A stretch of DNA of 64,000 nucleotides from Methylobacterium radiotolerans JCM 2831 (GCF_000019725.1 NC_010505.1:2034001-2098000); one strand, 5' to 3'; counted from the first letter of the stretch, positions 43,901-51,971 are shown. Numbers and translations: made by a program. Notes: a model not told the origin generated them from the sequence alone.

Positions 43901-45403
43901 CTCGGCGCGATCGAGCAGGGTCTCGCCGGCCGGATCGAGCAGGTCCAGGGGGCGCTGGAGCGCATCGCCGCCGAGACCGGCCGCGCCAGCGCCGGCGTCT
44001 CGGCCCAGGTCGAGGCCCTGCGCGGCGCCGCCGACGGGGCGCTCAGCGAGGCCTCGCGCCTCGCCGAGACCCTCGACGGCCGCGGCCGCTCGCTCGGGGA
44101 GCAGACCGCCGCGCACGTCGCGGCCCTCGACCGGGCCGCGGCCTCCCTGGCGGCCATCGAGGAGCGGCTCGACTCGGCCCTGTCGGGCCGCGAGACCAAG
44201 CTGACCGAGGCGCTGGCCGCGTTCGAGGCCCGGGCCGCGGCCCTGGAGCAGAACGGCACCGCCCTGGCGCAGACCATCGAGCAGACCCTGCGCGCCGCCG
44301 AGGAGCGCGCCCGCAGCGTCGGCGAGTCCCTGGCCCAGTCAGCCCAGGGGGCCGGGGCCTCGGTGACGAGCGCCTTCGCCGACCTGAAGGACAGCGCCAG
44401 CGCCGAGGGCGAGAAGGCCGCCCAGGGCGTCCGGCAGGTCATCGAGGAGGCGGCCCGCGAGATGCGCAGCGGCTTCCAGGAGGCCCAGGCCAGCTTCGGC
44501 GACTCCTTCTCGGCCCTGCGCGAGATGGCGGGCTCGATCCGCGGCGAACTCGACGCGACCCGCGCCGAGCTCGCCAAGGGCGTCCTCGAGCTGCCGCGCG
44601 AGACGCAGGACGCCACCGGCGAGATGCGCCGGGTGGTGGCGGACCAGATCAAGGCCCTCAACGAGTTGTCGTCCCTGGTCTCCCGCTCCGGCCGCTCGGT
44701 CGACGTCGCCCAGCCGCAGGCCCAGCGCCGGGTCGCGGAGGGTGGCGGCCGGGCCGTCGCGGCGGCGCCGACCGCCGCGGCCCCCGCGCCCGCACCGTCG
44801 ATGCCGACGGCGGCCCCCGCGGCTCCGGCCCTGCCGGCCCCCGCGCCGACGCCCCGCGCCGCCGCGGCCAAGATCGAGGCGCGCCCGGCCGCGCCCGCCC
44901 GCCCGGCGCAGGCCGGCGACAAGCGCGGCTGGCTGTCGGACCTGCTGACCCGCGCCTCGCTGGACGACGACGAGGAGCCGGCGACCGACGCGCCGGCCGC
45001 CGCCCCGGCGCCCGCGGCGCCGGCCCGCCGCCCCGCGGTGGCGGCCGCCGAGACCGGGCGGATCGCCCTCGACACGATCTCGACCGACATCGCCAAGATG
45101 ATCGAGCACCGGACCGCGGTCGACCTGTGGGAGCGATACCGCCGGGGTGAGCCGAACCTGTTCGACCCGCGGATCTACACGCCGCAGGGCCGGGCGACCT
45201 TCGCGGAGATCCAGCGCCGCTACAGGACCGACGCGGAGTTCCGCCGCAGCGTCGACCGCTACGTCAGCGAGTTCGAGCGCCTGCTCGGCGACGTGGTCAA
45301 GAACGACAGCGACGCCAAGCGCACCGACGCCTACCTGACCTCGGAGACCGGCAAGGTCTACACCATGCTGGCCCATGCCAGCGGGCGCTTCGACGGGGCG
45401 TAG
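37940..45403 (+). CDS. Giant coiled-coil membrane protein, GPR-like (growth pole ring)
   Basis: The product is 2487 residues. A disordered acidic N-terminus (1-115) precedes two membrane helices (about 119-140 and 160-181). Then come roughly 2000 residues of amphipathic helix built on apolipoprotein-like 11/22-residue repeats, an Ala/Pro linker (about 2270-2370) and a conserved C-terminal domain (DLWERYRRGEPNLFD, FAEIQRRYRTDAEFR). This architecture matches the Agrobacterium growth pole ring protein, which scaffolds the polar growth site in Rhizobiales, as I remember it. GAGG lies seven bases before the ATG. The architecture is certain, the GPR identity likely. Confidence 0.8.
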   Translation: MATEKKLKDPAEAALSAIEQALNLDALTPNGTDGRAEPRLPDVGDADPLRDGGLDAGRTMPPRLDLDPPLASDLPPPGLDRPRREGGLLPPDRSLVANDDRRNIGILQQTLRVRSSPKPYLLALAAGAVWIGALVLIAWAKSDGDLRAVVSGLSALQASVGAAALFGPVVLFVIAAMLAVRAQEMRLVARAVGEVAVRLAEPESFSTDAVLTMSQTVRREVAAVGDGVERALARAGELETLVRGEIATLERAYSDNEIRIRSLVDELVAQREAIVTNAERVRSAITGSHQSLSQDLEGASDRIVSAVTGAGERVTGALETRGAAITASLGEAGDRVVNLMTARGSDLIDTLAATSHEVRGSFQEVGETLTRSFEDRAGTATGAFQAAGTALAERLSENAGALTRTLEETGSRVSDALERQAGTVRETFERSVTGLESAFLSRGSELTERFGAMGAEITARFAETGSALTQDIAGRGLALRAEIESAGLSVAETIEGRGRDAQAALALAASGAGETLAARAGAVRDDLVGTAERIAEALSERGGALAERMDGIAARLDETVTVRAADLEHRVAAAAERAGGSIAHRTETVAANLEAAFAALGQGFETGAASAVQSLRGTVEGLSGEIDGRTAEAVAALQRGADAATSALRGTAEDATGAVESRTLEAVRVFERRVADSAAALSARTEEAAAALRAAADQASQAAETQTRDAAARLAEALDTLRTASGEVTGAVEAETAILTARFRDAADRAGTELGARGTEAVAAVRAALDDLNRELAARTGDATGSLAEAARAISADLAARIGEMEAAFGEHGRGVAELLASHADETQARISGTGRDIVLAVASQGARIADTLSQTGASFAETADGRVRAIDETLGNRLAALQETIARGDILADRINRDTAALGETVGARLEEMDRLLTGKGEAVAETIATRAREAGSLIETHLGGLETRSAERAAAIAAAVAALVGQIDDHLGSRANAVDEALRARTDEMGRIMAEGHRGLMEMLEGRTSGLGQDIARHTGEIARRIEESAGHFDTGVIGRLQAIAETLDQRARLVDESFGVQAFEAIRLIEARTRAVDEELAGRTRDLVAMIADRTGGLDGAMAERVRALTGTIEEATRGLEAALANRADSMIRLVDERTESADAALAARTEAVHAAFAERADLLGRLIDERIAAMSGELDEKGRAVFGAIGGRITELARLLDRGGSSLAELIDQRGESVLAKLQQTIADAERMLDAGEGRLGHTLSSRTADISGLLDEGVRSVHTLLDDRTNQIRVMLDDHAGTLAATLDGRMGPIHEALDGRGQAMVAALEGAFGSATGALDDRTRQLGSLFDERLGHLESLVDGRGNRLADTLTARAQALRTLFEEAQSALDGVVEGGGGRFAAAVDARIQSLRAVLEEAPAAVSALVETRERQLAATLDARTQRLQTLFEEAQAGLRDLVDGRGQEVADAIAARTEGLRTTLDAAPAQMADLLDTRLSDLQGLFERAQGEIDRLVDSRGRQIAGTIEHRTQALQATIEGVNPAIAGLLEERETRLAETLKERTGELQTLFDRVQNRLGALVEGTGRDVSERVDARVETLRATFEQARAAIEGLLEDRGQALVAAAEGRTGALVEVFDARLRALDGAVEDRTGTLVETFDARLRALDGAVEDRTGALVETFDARLRALDGAVEGRTGTLVETFDARLRALDGVVEGRTAALAQAVEAQSEALARGVDARADAFTQRIDSRMRLFATLVAQRADTLATAFDDRHEAFAGLMDERTAALVAALDERARAHAEQVDAHNAALAETLSRREAALAGLIDARTEALGAGFERRATALGALVDARGEALSRRLAESAETLVRAIEERGGALLASVEGSGRAVGDSLEGHVERLRGAIDGPMMDLSRALSDRAEAIERTLAETGVPLAESLRERTEELAVQSRASAELLRAAVEDGAGRTLSELFETNDRMGRELGALLQRIEAANTALTDLVAGADTNLGAIEQGLAGRIEQVQGALERIAAETGRASAGVSAQVEALRGAADGALSEASRLAETLDGRGRSLGEQTAAHVAALDRAAASLAAIEERLDSALSGRETKLTEALAAFEARAAALEQNGTALAQTIEQTLRAAEERARSVGESLAQSAQGAGASVTSAFADLKDSASAEGEKAAQGVRQVIEEAAREMRSGFQEAQASFGDSFSALREMAGSIRGELDATRAELAKGVLELPRETQDATGEMRRVVADQIKALNELSSLVSRSGRSVDVAQPQAQRRVAEGGGRAVAAAPTAAAPAPAPSMPTAAPAAPALPAPAPTPRAAAAKIEARPAAPARPAQAGDKRGWLSDLLTRASLDDDEEPATDAPAAAPAPAAPARRPAVAAAETGRIALDTISTDIAKMIEHRTAVDLWERYRRGEPNLFDPRIYTPQGRATFAEIQRRYRTDAEFRRSVDRYVSEFERLLGDVVKNDSDAKRTDAYLTSETGKVYTMLAHASGRFDGA
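42782..43045 (+). repeat. Four near-identical 66-bp tandem repeats in the gpr-like gene
   Basis: Units start at 42782, 42848, 42914 and 42980 and differ at only a few positions. Each encodes 22 residues (TGTLVETFDARLRALDGAVE plus two more). Their near identity at DNA level, unlike the diverged repeats around them, points to recent duplication inside the coiled coil. Confidence 0.9.
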
Positions 45404-45530
45404 GACCGATCCCGCCGGGGCCGTTCGCGGCGCCGGCGGGGCACACGCCGGGGACGACGAGATCCGTCGCACCCGCCCCCGTATCCTGACGTTGCGCGCG
45501 GGACCGGGCGGCGCGGGCGCCGCCCCGCCC

Positions 45531-45971
45531 TCACAGCAGGCCGAGGCCGACCAGTTCGCGCCGCAGGGCCTCGGGCATCTCGGCGAGGTCCCCGGAAGCC
45601 TCGGCCCCGAGATCGGCCGGCGCGTCGCGCGCCGTGAGGTAGCGCCAGCCCTGGAACGGCCGGTAGGGCCGGGGCGCCACCGGGACGAGCCGGGGATCGA
45701 AGACCAGGCGGCAGCGCGGGATGCCGTCCTCCCCGGTGAGCGGCTCGATCGCGGTGATCGCCTGCCGGCAGGACAGCGTCCCGCGGATCACCCAGTAGAT
45801 CGAACCGTGGCCGGTGATCTCCCGGTGGCGCTTGGGCAGGGTGCGGGTGACGTGGAACGGGGCCGCTTGCCGGCCGTCCCGGAGCGCCTCCTCCCGGAAC
45901 CGGGCCTGCCGGGCCTCGAGGTCGGCGATGGTGGCGGGGCCGACGCAGAGCTTGATCAGGTGCAGGGCCAC
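45531..45971 (-). CDS. DUF1489 family protein
   Basis: The product is 146 residues matching the alphaproteobacterial DUF1489 family: opening LHLIKLCVG, then THVTRTLPKR-type motif (HVTRTLPKRHREI), SIYWVIRG and the GWRYL segment near the end. No function is known. It starts at a GTG at 45971 without a strong ribosome site and is convergent with the gpr-like gene. The family has about this length, so the start is probably right. Confidence 0.85.
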   Translation of the reverse strand: MALHLIKLCVGPATIADLEARQARFREEALRDGRQAAPFHVTRTLPKRHREITGHGSIYWVIRGTLSCRQAITAIEPLTGEDGIPRCRLVFDPRLVPVAPRPYRPFQGWRYLTARDAPADLGAEASGDLAEMPEALRRELVGLGLL

Positions 45972-46086
45972 GGATGCGCGTGCTCGGGGTTGCCGGGGGC
46001 GCCCCTGATAGCAGGGTCCGCGCCGTGGCGCGCCTGTCGAACCGCCCCGCCGCGCGGCGTCGGCGCCGAGGCCCGGTCGGAGCCTG

Positions 46087-47409
46087 TCAGGCGAACAGCG
46101 CGAGCCGCTGCTCCGGCGTCAGCGCGTCGATCTCGGCGAAGCTCAGGGCCGGCTCCTCCGGCGGCATCGCCGGCTCCGGGGCCGCCGCGACGGTTTCGCC
46201 CCAGGTGAGGTCGGCCAAGTCCTCCGCCATGTCCTGCGCGATGTCCTGCGCGATGTCCTGCGCGAGATCCTCCTCGACCGCTCCGGTCGCGGCGTCGGGC
46301 TCCGGCGTGGCCTCGGCGAACGTCGCGGCGGCGGGCGGGGAGGCGACCTCCGGGGCCGGCTCCGGCACCATCTCCGGGCCGTCCTCCGGGAGAGGCCCGA
46401 AATCGACCGCCCCGTCGGCCTCCAGATCGGTCGTCGCGCCAGATTCAGGGTCGGCCGCAGATGCGGCCTCCGATCCGTCTGCCAGCGCGGTGCCCAGGTC
46501 CGTGTCCGACGCGTCCGCGAGCCCGGCCGCCTCGACCGGTTCGACGTCGCCGTCCGTCTCGGCCACCGGCTCAGGCGCGGATGGCGAGGCGCCGGCCAGC
46601 CCGGCCGGCATCTCGGCCGCGGGCTCGGTCTCCGGCGCCCGGGCCTCCGCCTGGACCGGCAGGAACACCAGGTCCTCGTGCAGCGCCGGGCTGCCGGGGC
46701 GGGCCACCAGGGCCGCCACGGTGACGGCCGGCACGTCCATGGCGATGTAGCGGTCGATGTCGCTCTGGTTCAGGTCGGCCGGCTCGCCGTCCGGCCGCGC
46801 GCCCCGGTGGGGCGGCACCCGCACCGCGTCCTCGCCCCAGATGGCGATCATCGCGGAGACCCGGTCCTCCAGGTAGCGCAGGGTGTAGACGATCCGGGCG
46901 GTGCGCTGCGCGGTCAGGTCCTGGAAGGAGCAGGCCGTGTAGATCGCGGTCGCGTGGCGGTCGAGGGCGTCGCAGGCCTGCGCGTCGGCCCCGCGCTCGC
47001 GCAGGGTCCAGGCCGCCTCCTGGATCGACTCGGCGGCGCTGAGGATGTCGGAGGTCGCCTGCTCGGTCTCGCGCACGATGGCGTCGAGGGCGAGGGACGC
47101 CTGCGTCAGACGGGTCTCGTCGCCGTTCGGGGCGTTGAGCGCCGCGATCTCGCCCTTGGTCCGGCTGATCGCGTCGGCCATGTCGAGGAGGTTGCCGCGC
47201 AGGTGCCCGAAGGCCTCCTGCCCGCGGTCGGCGGTGACGCTCCGCTCCAGCCGCGCGATCGCCCCGAGCAGCACCTCGGTCTCGGCACCCCGGTTGCGCC
47301 GGGCATACTCGGCGAGGAACCAGCGGCCGCGCTCGCTGGCGCTGATCGTCGCCTCGATCGCCTCGTACTCGGCCGACGCGTGCGCGCTCGGGTTGACGGA
47401 ACCGAACAT
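46087..47409 (-). CDS. CheZ-like protein phosphatase
   Basis: The product is 440 residues. The N-terminal half (about 10-215) is a long helical hairpin with the CheZ active-site pattern CSFQDLTAQRT, placing the catalytic residues at D164 and Q168. CheZ-type phosphatases remove phosphate from CheY-like regulators. The C-terminal half is acidic and Ala/Pro-rich, with a short in-frame repeat (AQDIAQDIAQDM) and a final motif LTPEQRLALFA that may bind a partner. The start at MFGSVNPSAH is preceded by a usable ribosome site. A near-CtrA motif lies about 90 bases upstream. No che operon is adjacent. Confidence 0.82.
   Translation of the reverse strand: MFGSVNPSAHASAEYEAIEATISASERGRWFLAEYARRNRGAETEVLLGAIARLERSVTADRGQEAFGHLRGNLLDMADAISRTKGEIAALNAPNGDETRLTQASLALDAIVRETEQATSDILSAAESIQEAAWTLRERGADAQACDALDRHATAIYTACSFQDLTAQRTARIVYTLRYLEDRVSAMIAIWGEDAVRVPPHRGARPDGEPADLNQSDIDRYIAMDVPAVTVAALVARPGSPALHEDLVFLPVQAEARAPETEPAAEMPAGLAGASPSAPEPVAETDGDVEPVEAAGLADASDTDLGTALADGSEAASAADPESGATTDLEADGAVDFGPLPEDGPEMVPEPAPEVASPPAAATFAEATPEPDAATGAVEEDLAQDIAQDIAQDMAEDLADLTWGETVAAAPEPAMPPEEPALSFAEIDALTPEQRLALFA
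46231..46266. repeat. 12-bp tandem repeat in the cheZ-like gene
   Basis: Three copies of GTCCTGCGCGAT (plus-strand sense) encode the repeated Ile-Ala-Gln-Asp in the acidic linker. The unit keeps the reading frame. Confidence 0.8.
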
Positions 47410-47491
47410 GGGCCTCTCTGGACGCTCGATGCGGGCGCGGCGGCGGCCCGCCCCGGTGCGCACCGATCCCCGGGAATTTGACAGAGGCCCT

Positions 47492-47506
47492 TTAACGGGC
47501 GCTTAC
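47492..47506. promoter_or_regulatory. Near-consensus CtrA-type site upstream of the cheZ-like gene
   Basis: TTAACGGGCGCTTAC has TTAA and, after exactly seven bases, TTAC in place of TTAAC. It lies 83-97 bases upstream of the CheZ-like start and also upstream of the divergent MFS gene. It is one of very few TTAA occurrences in the window. Confidence 0.45.
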
Positions 47507-47558
47507 GGACGCCCTCCCGGCTCCGCCTCCGCCCCCTCCCCGCTCGTCGAGACCCGCC

Positions 47559-48734
47559 TTGCCCCGCCCGTCCGGCCCGGCGCGCCTGTCGCTGCTCTAC
47601 GCCGTGGTGTTCACCGAGATCGGCATCGCGATGCCGTTCATGCCCCTGTGGCTCGACGCCCTGGGGCTGGATGCCCGGGTGATCGGCGTCCTCCTCGCCC
47701 TGCCGATCGCCACGCGGATCGCCGCCACGGCGCCGCTGATGAGCCTCCTCGACCGCGGCCTCGGCCCCCGGCGGCTGATCCTGCTCGGCAGCCTCGCCCT
47801 GAGCCTGACCTACGCGCTGATGCCCGCCGCGGCCGGGATCGCGTGGCCGCTGCTGGCCGGGCTGATCGTGCTCAACGCGGTCGCCGGCGCGCCGCTCGTG
47901 CCCTGCATCGACTACCTGACGCTCGCCGCCGTGCGCCGGGATGCCCGCCTCGCCTACTCGCGGATCCGGATGGCGGGCTCCATCGCGTTCCTGCTGGCGA
48001 ACCTCGCGGGCGGCGTGCTGCTGACGGCGCTCGGCGGCCGGCTCGCCGTGCCGCTGCTCCTGACCGGCCTCGCCCTCGGCGCGGCGCTGGTGGCGTGGCG
48101 CAGCCGCGCGGTGGCGGCCCTGCCGCCGTCGGCGGAGGGCGACGGCCGGAAGCGGCTGCCGCCCAGGCTCTGGCTGTGCATCGGCGCGGCGGCCGCGATC
48201 CAGGCGAGCCACGGGGCGATCTACGGGTTCGGCAGCATCTACTGGACCGGCCAGGGCATCCCGCCCGCCTGGGTCGGCGCGCTCTGGGCGATCGGCGTGC
48301 TGGCCGAGATCGCCCTGTTCGCCGGCCTGCCCGCCCTGCCCGCCGCCTGGCGCAGCCCGGTGCGGCTCCTCGGCGCCGGGGCCGTCGCGGCGATCCTCCG
48401 GGCGATCGGCATGTACCTCCTCGGCGACCATCTCGCGGCGCTGGTGCCGCTCCAGTGCCTCCACGGCCTGACCTTCGGGGCGACGCAGCTCGGCGCCATG
48501 GCGGCGGTCTCGGCCTACGCCCCCGACGGCGCGCGGGGCCGGGCGCAGGGCACCCTCAGCGCGGTCAATGCCGGGATCTCGGTGGTCGCGACCCTGGTGA
48601 GCGGCGTCGCCTACCGGGCCGGCGGCCCCCTCGCCTTCCTGCTGATGGCGCCGCTCGCCGCCGCGGGACTGGGCCTCGCCCTGGCCTCCCGCCGCGCGCT
48701 GGGGGTGCGGTTGGAGACGGATCGTCAACCGTAA
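47559..48734 (+). CDS. MFS transporter (PPP/HsrA-like)
   Basis: The product is 391 residues with about 12 membrane helices. The opening SLLYAVVFTEIGIAMPFMPLWLDALG and the later QASHGAIYGFGSIYWTGQG resemble the phenylpropionate/nucleoside-type MFS subgroup. It should be an inner-membrane secondary carrier, but the substrate is unclear. The start is a TTG at 47559; the next Met lies within the first helix, so TTG is preferred. The Mla operon begins 48 bases after its stop, so it may be cotranscribed with it. Confidence 0.8.
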   Translation: MPRPSGPARLSLLYAVVFTEIGIAMPFMPLWLDALGLDARVIGVLLALPIATRIAATAPLMSLLDRGLGPRRLILLGSLALSLTYALMPAAAGIAWPLLAGLIVLNAVAGAPLVPCIDYLTLAAVRRDARLAYSRIRMAGSIAFLLANLAGGVLLTALGGRLAVPLLLTGLALGAALVAWRSRAVAALPPSAEGDGRKRLPPRLWLCIGAAAAIQASHGAIYGFGSIYWTGQGIPPAWVGALWAIGVLAEIALFAGLPALPAAWRSPVRLLGAGAVAAILRAIGMYLLGDHLAALVPLQCLHGLTFGATQLGAMAAVSAYAPDGARGRAQGTLSAVNAGISVVATLVSGVAYRAGGPLAFLLMAPLAAAGLGLALASRRALGVRLETDRQP

Positions 48735-48782
48735 TGTCGTCATAACCGCCGGGCAGGGTGGTGCCTCGATCGAGGAGTAAGG

Positions 48783-49937
48783 GTGTTGCTGAGCGAGGGC
48801 AGTGTTCCCGGCGCCTTGGCCGGCGCCGCGCTGCGGGACCGGTCGGCCGACGGCCGCCTGGCGCTCGACGGCCGCTGGACCGCCGACCAGGCCCCGACCG
48901 TCGAGGCCGCGGCCGCGCGCATCGCGGCGGCCGGCCGCGCCGGGCCGGTGGCGGTCGACCTGTCGGGGATCGAGCGCCTCGACACCCTGGGCGCCTGGGT
49001 CCTGGAGCGGACCCGCGCCGAGATCGAGCAGGCGGGCAGCGCCCTCACCTATCTCGGCGCCCGCCCGGAGCACCGCATTCTGCTGGGCGAGGTCCGGCTG
49101 CGCGAGCCGGACGCGCCGCCGCCGCGGCGGCACGGCCCGGTCGTCGGCCTGCTCGACGCCACCGGCCGCCGCACCGTGCAGGGCGGCCACGAGTTCGTCA
49201 CCGCCCTCGCCTTCCTGGGCGAATTGATCGCCGCCTGCGGGCGCGTCGCCCTGCGGCCCGGCACGTTCCGCGGCAACGCCCTGATCAACCAGATCCAGCA
49301 GGTGGCGCTCAACGGCACGCCGATCATCGTGCTGATCTCGTTCCTCGTCGGCGGCATCGTCGCCCAGCAGGGAATCTTCCAGCTCCAGCGCTTCGGCGCC
49401 CAGACCTTCGTGGTCAACCTGATCGGCCTCCTGATCCTGCGCGAGATGGGCGTGCTGCTCACCTCGATCATGGTCGCGGGCCGCTCCGGCTCGGCGATCA
49501 CCGCCGAGATCGGCTCCATGCGCATGCGCGAGGAGGTCGACGCGCTCCGGGTCATGGGCCTCGACCCCGTCGAGATCCTGATCGTGCCCCGGGTGCTCGC
49601 GCTGATGATCGGCCTGCCGATGCTGACGTTGATCGGCGACCTCGCGGCGCTCGCCGGCGGCGGCCTCACCGCGATGCTCTACGGCGGCCTGACCCTCGAC
49701 CAGTTCCTGGTCCGGCTCCAGGCGGCGGTGGGCGTGCACCACGTCATGGTCGGCCTGATCAAGGCGCCGTTCATGGCGCTGACCATCGGGGTGATCGCCA
49801 CGATCGAGGGCTTCGCGGTCGAGGGCTCCGCGGAATCGCTCGGCCGTCACGTCACCGCGTCGGTGGTGAAGTCCATCTTCATGGTCATCGTCCTCGACGG
49901 CCTGTTCGCGGTGTTCTTCGCCGCGATCGACTTCTGA
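48783..49937 (+). CDS. mlaE: MlaE-type lipid ABC permease with N-terminal STAS domain
   Basis: The product is 384 residues. Residues 1-105 form a STAS-like domain (RLALDGRWTADQAPTVEAAAA, AVDLSGIERLDTLGAWVLE) as found in alphaproteobacterial MlaE proteins, and the rest is the permease (SFLVGGIVAQQGIFQLQRFG, LTSIMVAGRSGSAITAEIGSM). With MlaF and MlaD it moves phospholipids across the periplasm to maintain outer-membrane asymmetry. It starts at GTG 48783 after a GAGGAG motif. It is the first of four genes in order: permease, ATPase, MCE protein, lipoprotein. Confidence 0.92.
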   Translation: MLLSEGSVPGALAGAALRDRSADGRLALDGRWTADQAPTVEAAAARIAAAGRAGPVAVDLSGIERLDTLGAWVLERTRAEIEQAGSALTYLGARPEHRILLGEVRLREPDAPPPRRHGPVVGLLDATGRRTVQGGHEFVTALAFLGELIAACGRVALRPGTFRGNALINQIQQVALNGTPIIVLISFLVGGIVAQQGIFQLQRFGAQTFVVNLIGLLILREMGVLLTSIMVAGRSGSAITAEIGSMRMREEVDALRVMGLDPVEILIVPRVLALMIGLPMLTLIGDLAALAGGGLTAMLYGGLTLDQFLVRLQAAVGVHHVMVGLIKAPFMALTIGVIATIEGFAVEGSAESLGRHVTASVVKSIFMVIVLDGLFAVFFAAIDF

Positions 49938-49947
49938 GGCCGCCGCG

Positions 49948-50757
49948 ATGGATGCCCCGATGACCGCCTCGCCGAATGGCCCCGCGCCGATCATCCGCGT
50001 GCGCGACCTCGTGGTCGGCTTCCGCGACCGCAACATCCTGAAAGGCCTGAGCCTCGACATCCGCGCCGGCGAGATCCTGGGCTTCGTCGGGCCCTCGGGC
50101 CAGGGCAAATCGGTGCTGACCCGGACGATCCTGGGTCTCAACCCCAAGCGGGCCGGCACGATCGAGGTGTTCGGCCGGGACGTCGACGCGTTGACCTACG
50201 CCGAGCGGCGCCGGATGGAGCAGCGCTGGGGCGTGCTGTTCCAGCAGGGCGCCCTGTTCTCGGCGCTGACCGTCAAGCAGAACATCCAGGTGCCGATGCG
50301 CGAGCACCTGAACCTGTCCGAGCGCCTGCTCGACGAGTTCGCCCGGCTCAAGATCGAGATGGTCGGCCTGAAGCCCGACGCCGCCGACAAGCTGCCCTCG
50401 GAACTGTCGGGCGGCATGATCAAGCGCGCGGCCCTGGCCCGCTCCCTGGCGCTCGATCCCGAGATCCTGTTCCTGGACGAGCCGACCTCGGGCCTCGACC
50501 CGATCGGCGCGGGCGAGTTCGACGACCTCGTCTCGACCCTCAAGGAGACGCTGGGGCTGACCGTGTTCATGGTCACCCACGACCTCGACAGCCTCTACAC
50601 CGCCTGCGACCGCATCGCGGCGCTCGGCGACGGCCAGATCATCGCCGCCGGCACGATCGACGAGATGCTGGCGAGCGACCATCCCTGGCTGCGCTCCTAC
50701 TTCCACGGCAAGCGCGCCCGGACCATCGCCACGGGCGGCGCCTCGGCCCATGCCTGA
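49948..50757 (+). CDS. mlaF: MlaF-type ABC ATPase
   Basis: The product is 269 residues with Walker A GPSGQGKS, signature LSGGMIKRAALARS and Walker B ILFLDEPTSGLDP. It powers the lipid transporter with MlaE. It starts ten bases after the mlaE stop and is clearly cotranscribed. The 3' end contains a 12-bp tandem repeat in which the stop codon recurs, so slippage there cannot extend the protein much. Everything in the ATPase core looks intact. Confidence 0.93.
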   Translation: MDAPMTASPNGPAPIIRVRDLVVGFRDRNILKGLSLDIRAGEILGFVGPSGQGKSVLTRTILGLNPKRAGTIEVFGRDVDALTYAERRRMEQRWGVLFQQGALFSALTVKQNIQVPMREHLNLSERLLDEFARLKIEMVGLKPDAADKLPSELSGGMIKRAALARSLALDPEILFLDEPTSGLDPIGAGEFDDLVSTLKETLGLTVFMVTHDLDSLYTACDRIAALGDGQIIAAGTIDEMLASDHPWLRSYFHGKRARTIATGGASAHA

Positions 50758-50787
50758 TCCGATCGCTGATCCGATGCCTGATCCGAT
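50752..50787 (+). repeat. 12-bp tandem repeat across the mlaF stop codon
   Basis: Three copies of GCCTGATCCGAT (the second with CGC in place of GCC) run across the mlaF stop. Each unit carries TGA in the mlaF frame. It fills the start of the 131-base gap before mlaD. Confidence 0.8.
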
Positions 50788-50888
50788 GCCCGGTCGCCGC
50801 CCCACCCAGATCCCGCCCTGCTCCCGTCCGGGAGCCGGGGCTCCAGGCCCGGCCGGATCTCCGCCGGCCAGAACCGCAGGTTGAGCGC

Positions 50889-51971
50889 ATGGAAACTCGC
50901 GCGAACTACGCCCTGATCGGGGCCTTCACGATCGCCGTCATCCTGGCGGGCTTCGGCACCGTGCTGTGGCTCTCCGGCGGCTCGTCGCGGCAGGTCAGCC
51001 AGCTCGTCCGCATCGTCTTCTCCGGCTCGGTCGGGGGATTGTCGCGCGGCTCGAGCGTGAACTTCAACGGCATCAAGGTCGGCGAGGTCACCGATATCCG
51101 CCTCGCCCCGCAGGATCCCCGCCGGGTGCTCGCCACGATCAAGGTCGATCCCGCGACCCCGCTCCGGGCCGACACCCGCGCCCGCCTCGACTCGGCGATG
51201 CTCACCGGCGTCTCGGTGATCTCCCTGTCGGGCGGCAACGCCGACGCGCCGGTGCTGACCCCGATGGCCAACGGCGAGCCGCCGACGATCTTCGCCGATT
51301 CCTCCGACATGCAGGACATGATGGCGCTGGCCCGCCAGGTGGCGCAGCGGGCCGACGACATGCTGGCCCGCCTCGACCGGCTCGTCTCCGCCAACGAGGG
51401 GGCGATCAACCGGTCGCTCGCCAATGTCGAGACCTTCTCGAAGACGCTGGCCGATGCCGGCCCGAACATCTCCGCGCTGGTCAAGGCCGTGGACGGGGCC
51501 AAGCTCGGCCGGGTGATCGACAACGCCGACCGCTTCTCGGCCGCCCTGTCCAAGGCCAGCCCCGACATCGAGGCCGGCCTGCACGACGCCCGGCTGCTCG
51601 CCGGCAAGCTCAGCGCCTCGGCCGACAAGATCGACGCCGTGCTCAACGGGGCCGAGAGCTTCCTGGGCTCGGCCTCCGGCCAGGAGGGCTCCAGCACCTT
51701 CGCGGAGATCCGCGCGGCGGCGATCTCGGTGCGCGACGCCGGCAAGGCGTTCCGGACCATGTCGGAGAACCTCGACAAGCGCACCGCCAGCATCTCGGCC
51801 AATTTCGGCCGGCTGAGCGGCACCGGCCGCCGGGAGGTGGAGGCCCTCTCGGGGGACGGGCAGCGGACGCTGAGCACCCTCAACCGCACGGTGCGCAGCC
51901 TGGAGCGCGACCCGAGCCAGGTGATCTTCGGCGGCAAGCCTTCGTTGCCTGAATACAACGGTGGCCGGTGA
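50889..51971 (+). CDS. mlaD: MlaD/MCE-type lipid-binding protein
   Basis: The product is 360 residues. A membrane helix (about 8-28) precedes one MCE domain (about 38-120: VRIVFSGSVGGLSRGSSVNF, KVGEVTDIRLAPQD), followed by a long periplasmic helical region (130-330) with coiled-coil character. MCE proteins form hexameric rings that carry phospholipid between membranes, and the long helical tail suggests a tube-like extension as in larger MCE proteins. It stands between the ATPase and the lipoprotein genes, consistent with one complex. Confidence 0.93.
   Translation: METRANYALIGAFTIAVILAGFGTVLWLSGGSSRQVSQLVRIVFSGSVGGLSRGSSVNFNGIKVGEVTDIRLAPQDPRRVLATIKVDPATPLRADTRARLDSAMLTGVSVISLSGGNADAPVLTPMANGEPPTIFADSSDMQDMMALARQVAQRADDMLARLDRLVSANEGAINRSLANVETFSKTLADAGPNISALVKAVDGAKLGRVIDNADRFSAALSKASPDIEAGLHDARLLAGKLSASADKIDAVLNGAESFLGSASGQEGSSTFAEIRAAAISVRDAGKAFRTMSENLDKRTASISANFGRLSGTGRREVEALSGDGQRTLSTLNRTVRSLERDPSQVIFGGKPSLPEYNGGR

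Noticed and set aside
37895..44116. Very long open frame on the minus strand opposite the giant gene
   Set aside because: It is a shadow of the repetitive coiled-coil gene on the plus strand. Its composition is Gly/Arg/His-rich and follows the repeat, and it lacks a ribosome site of its own.
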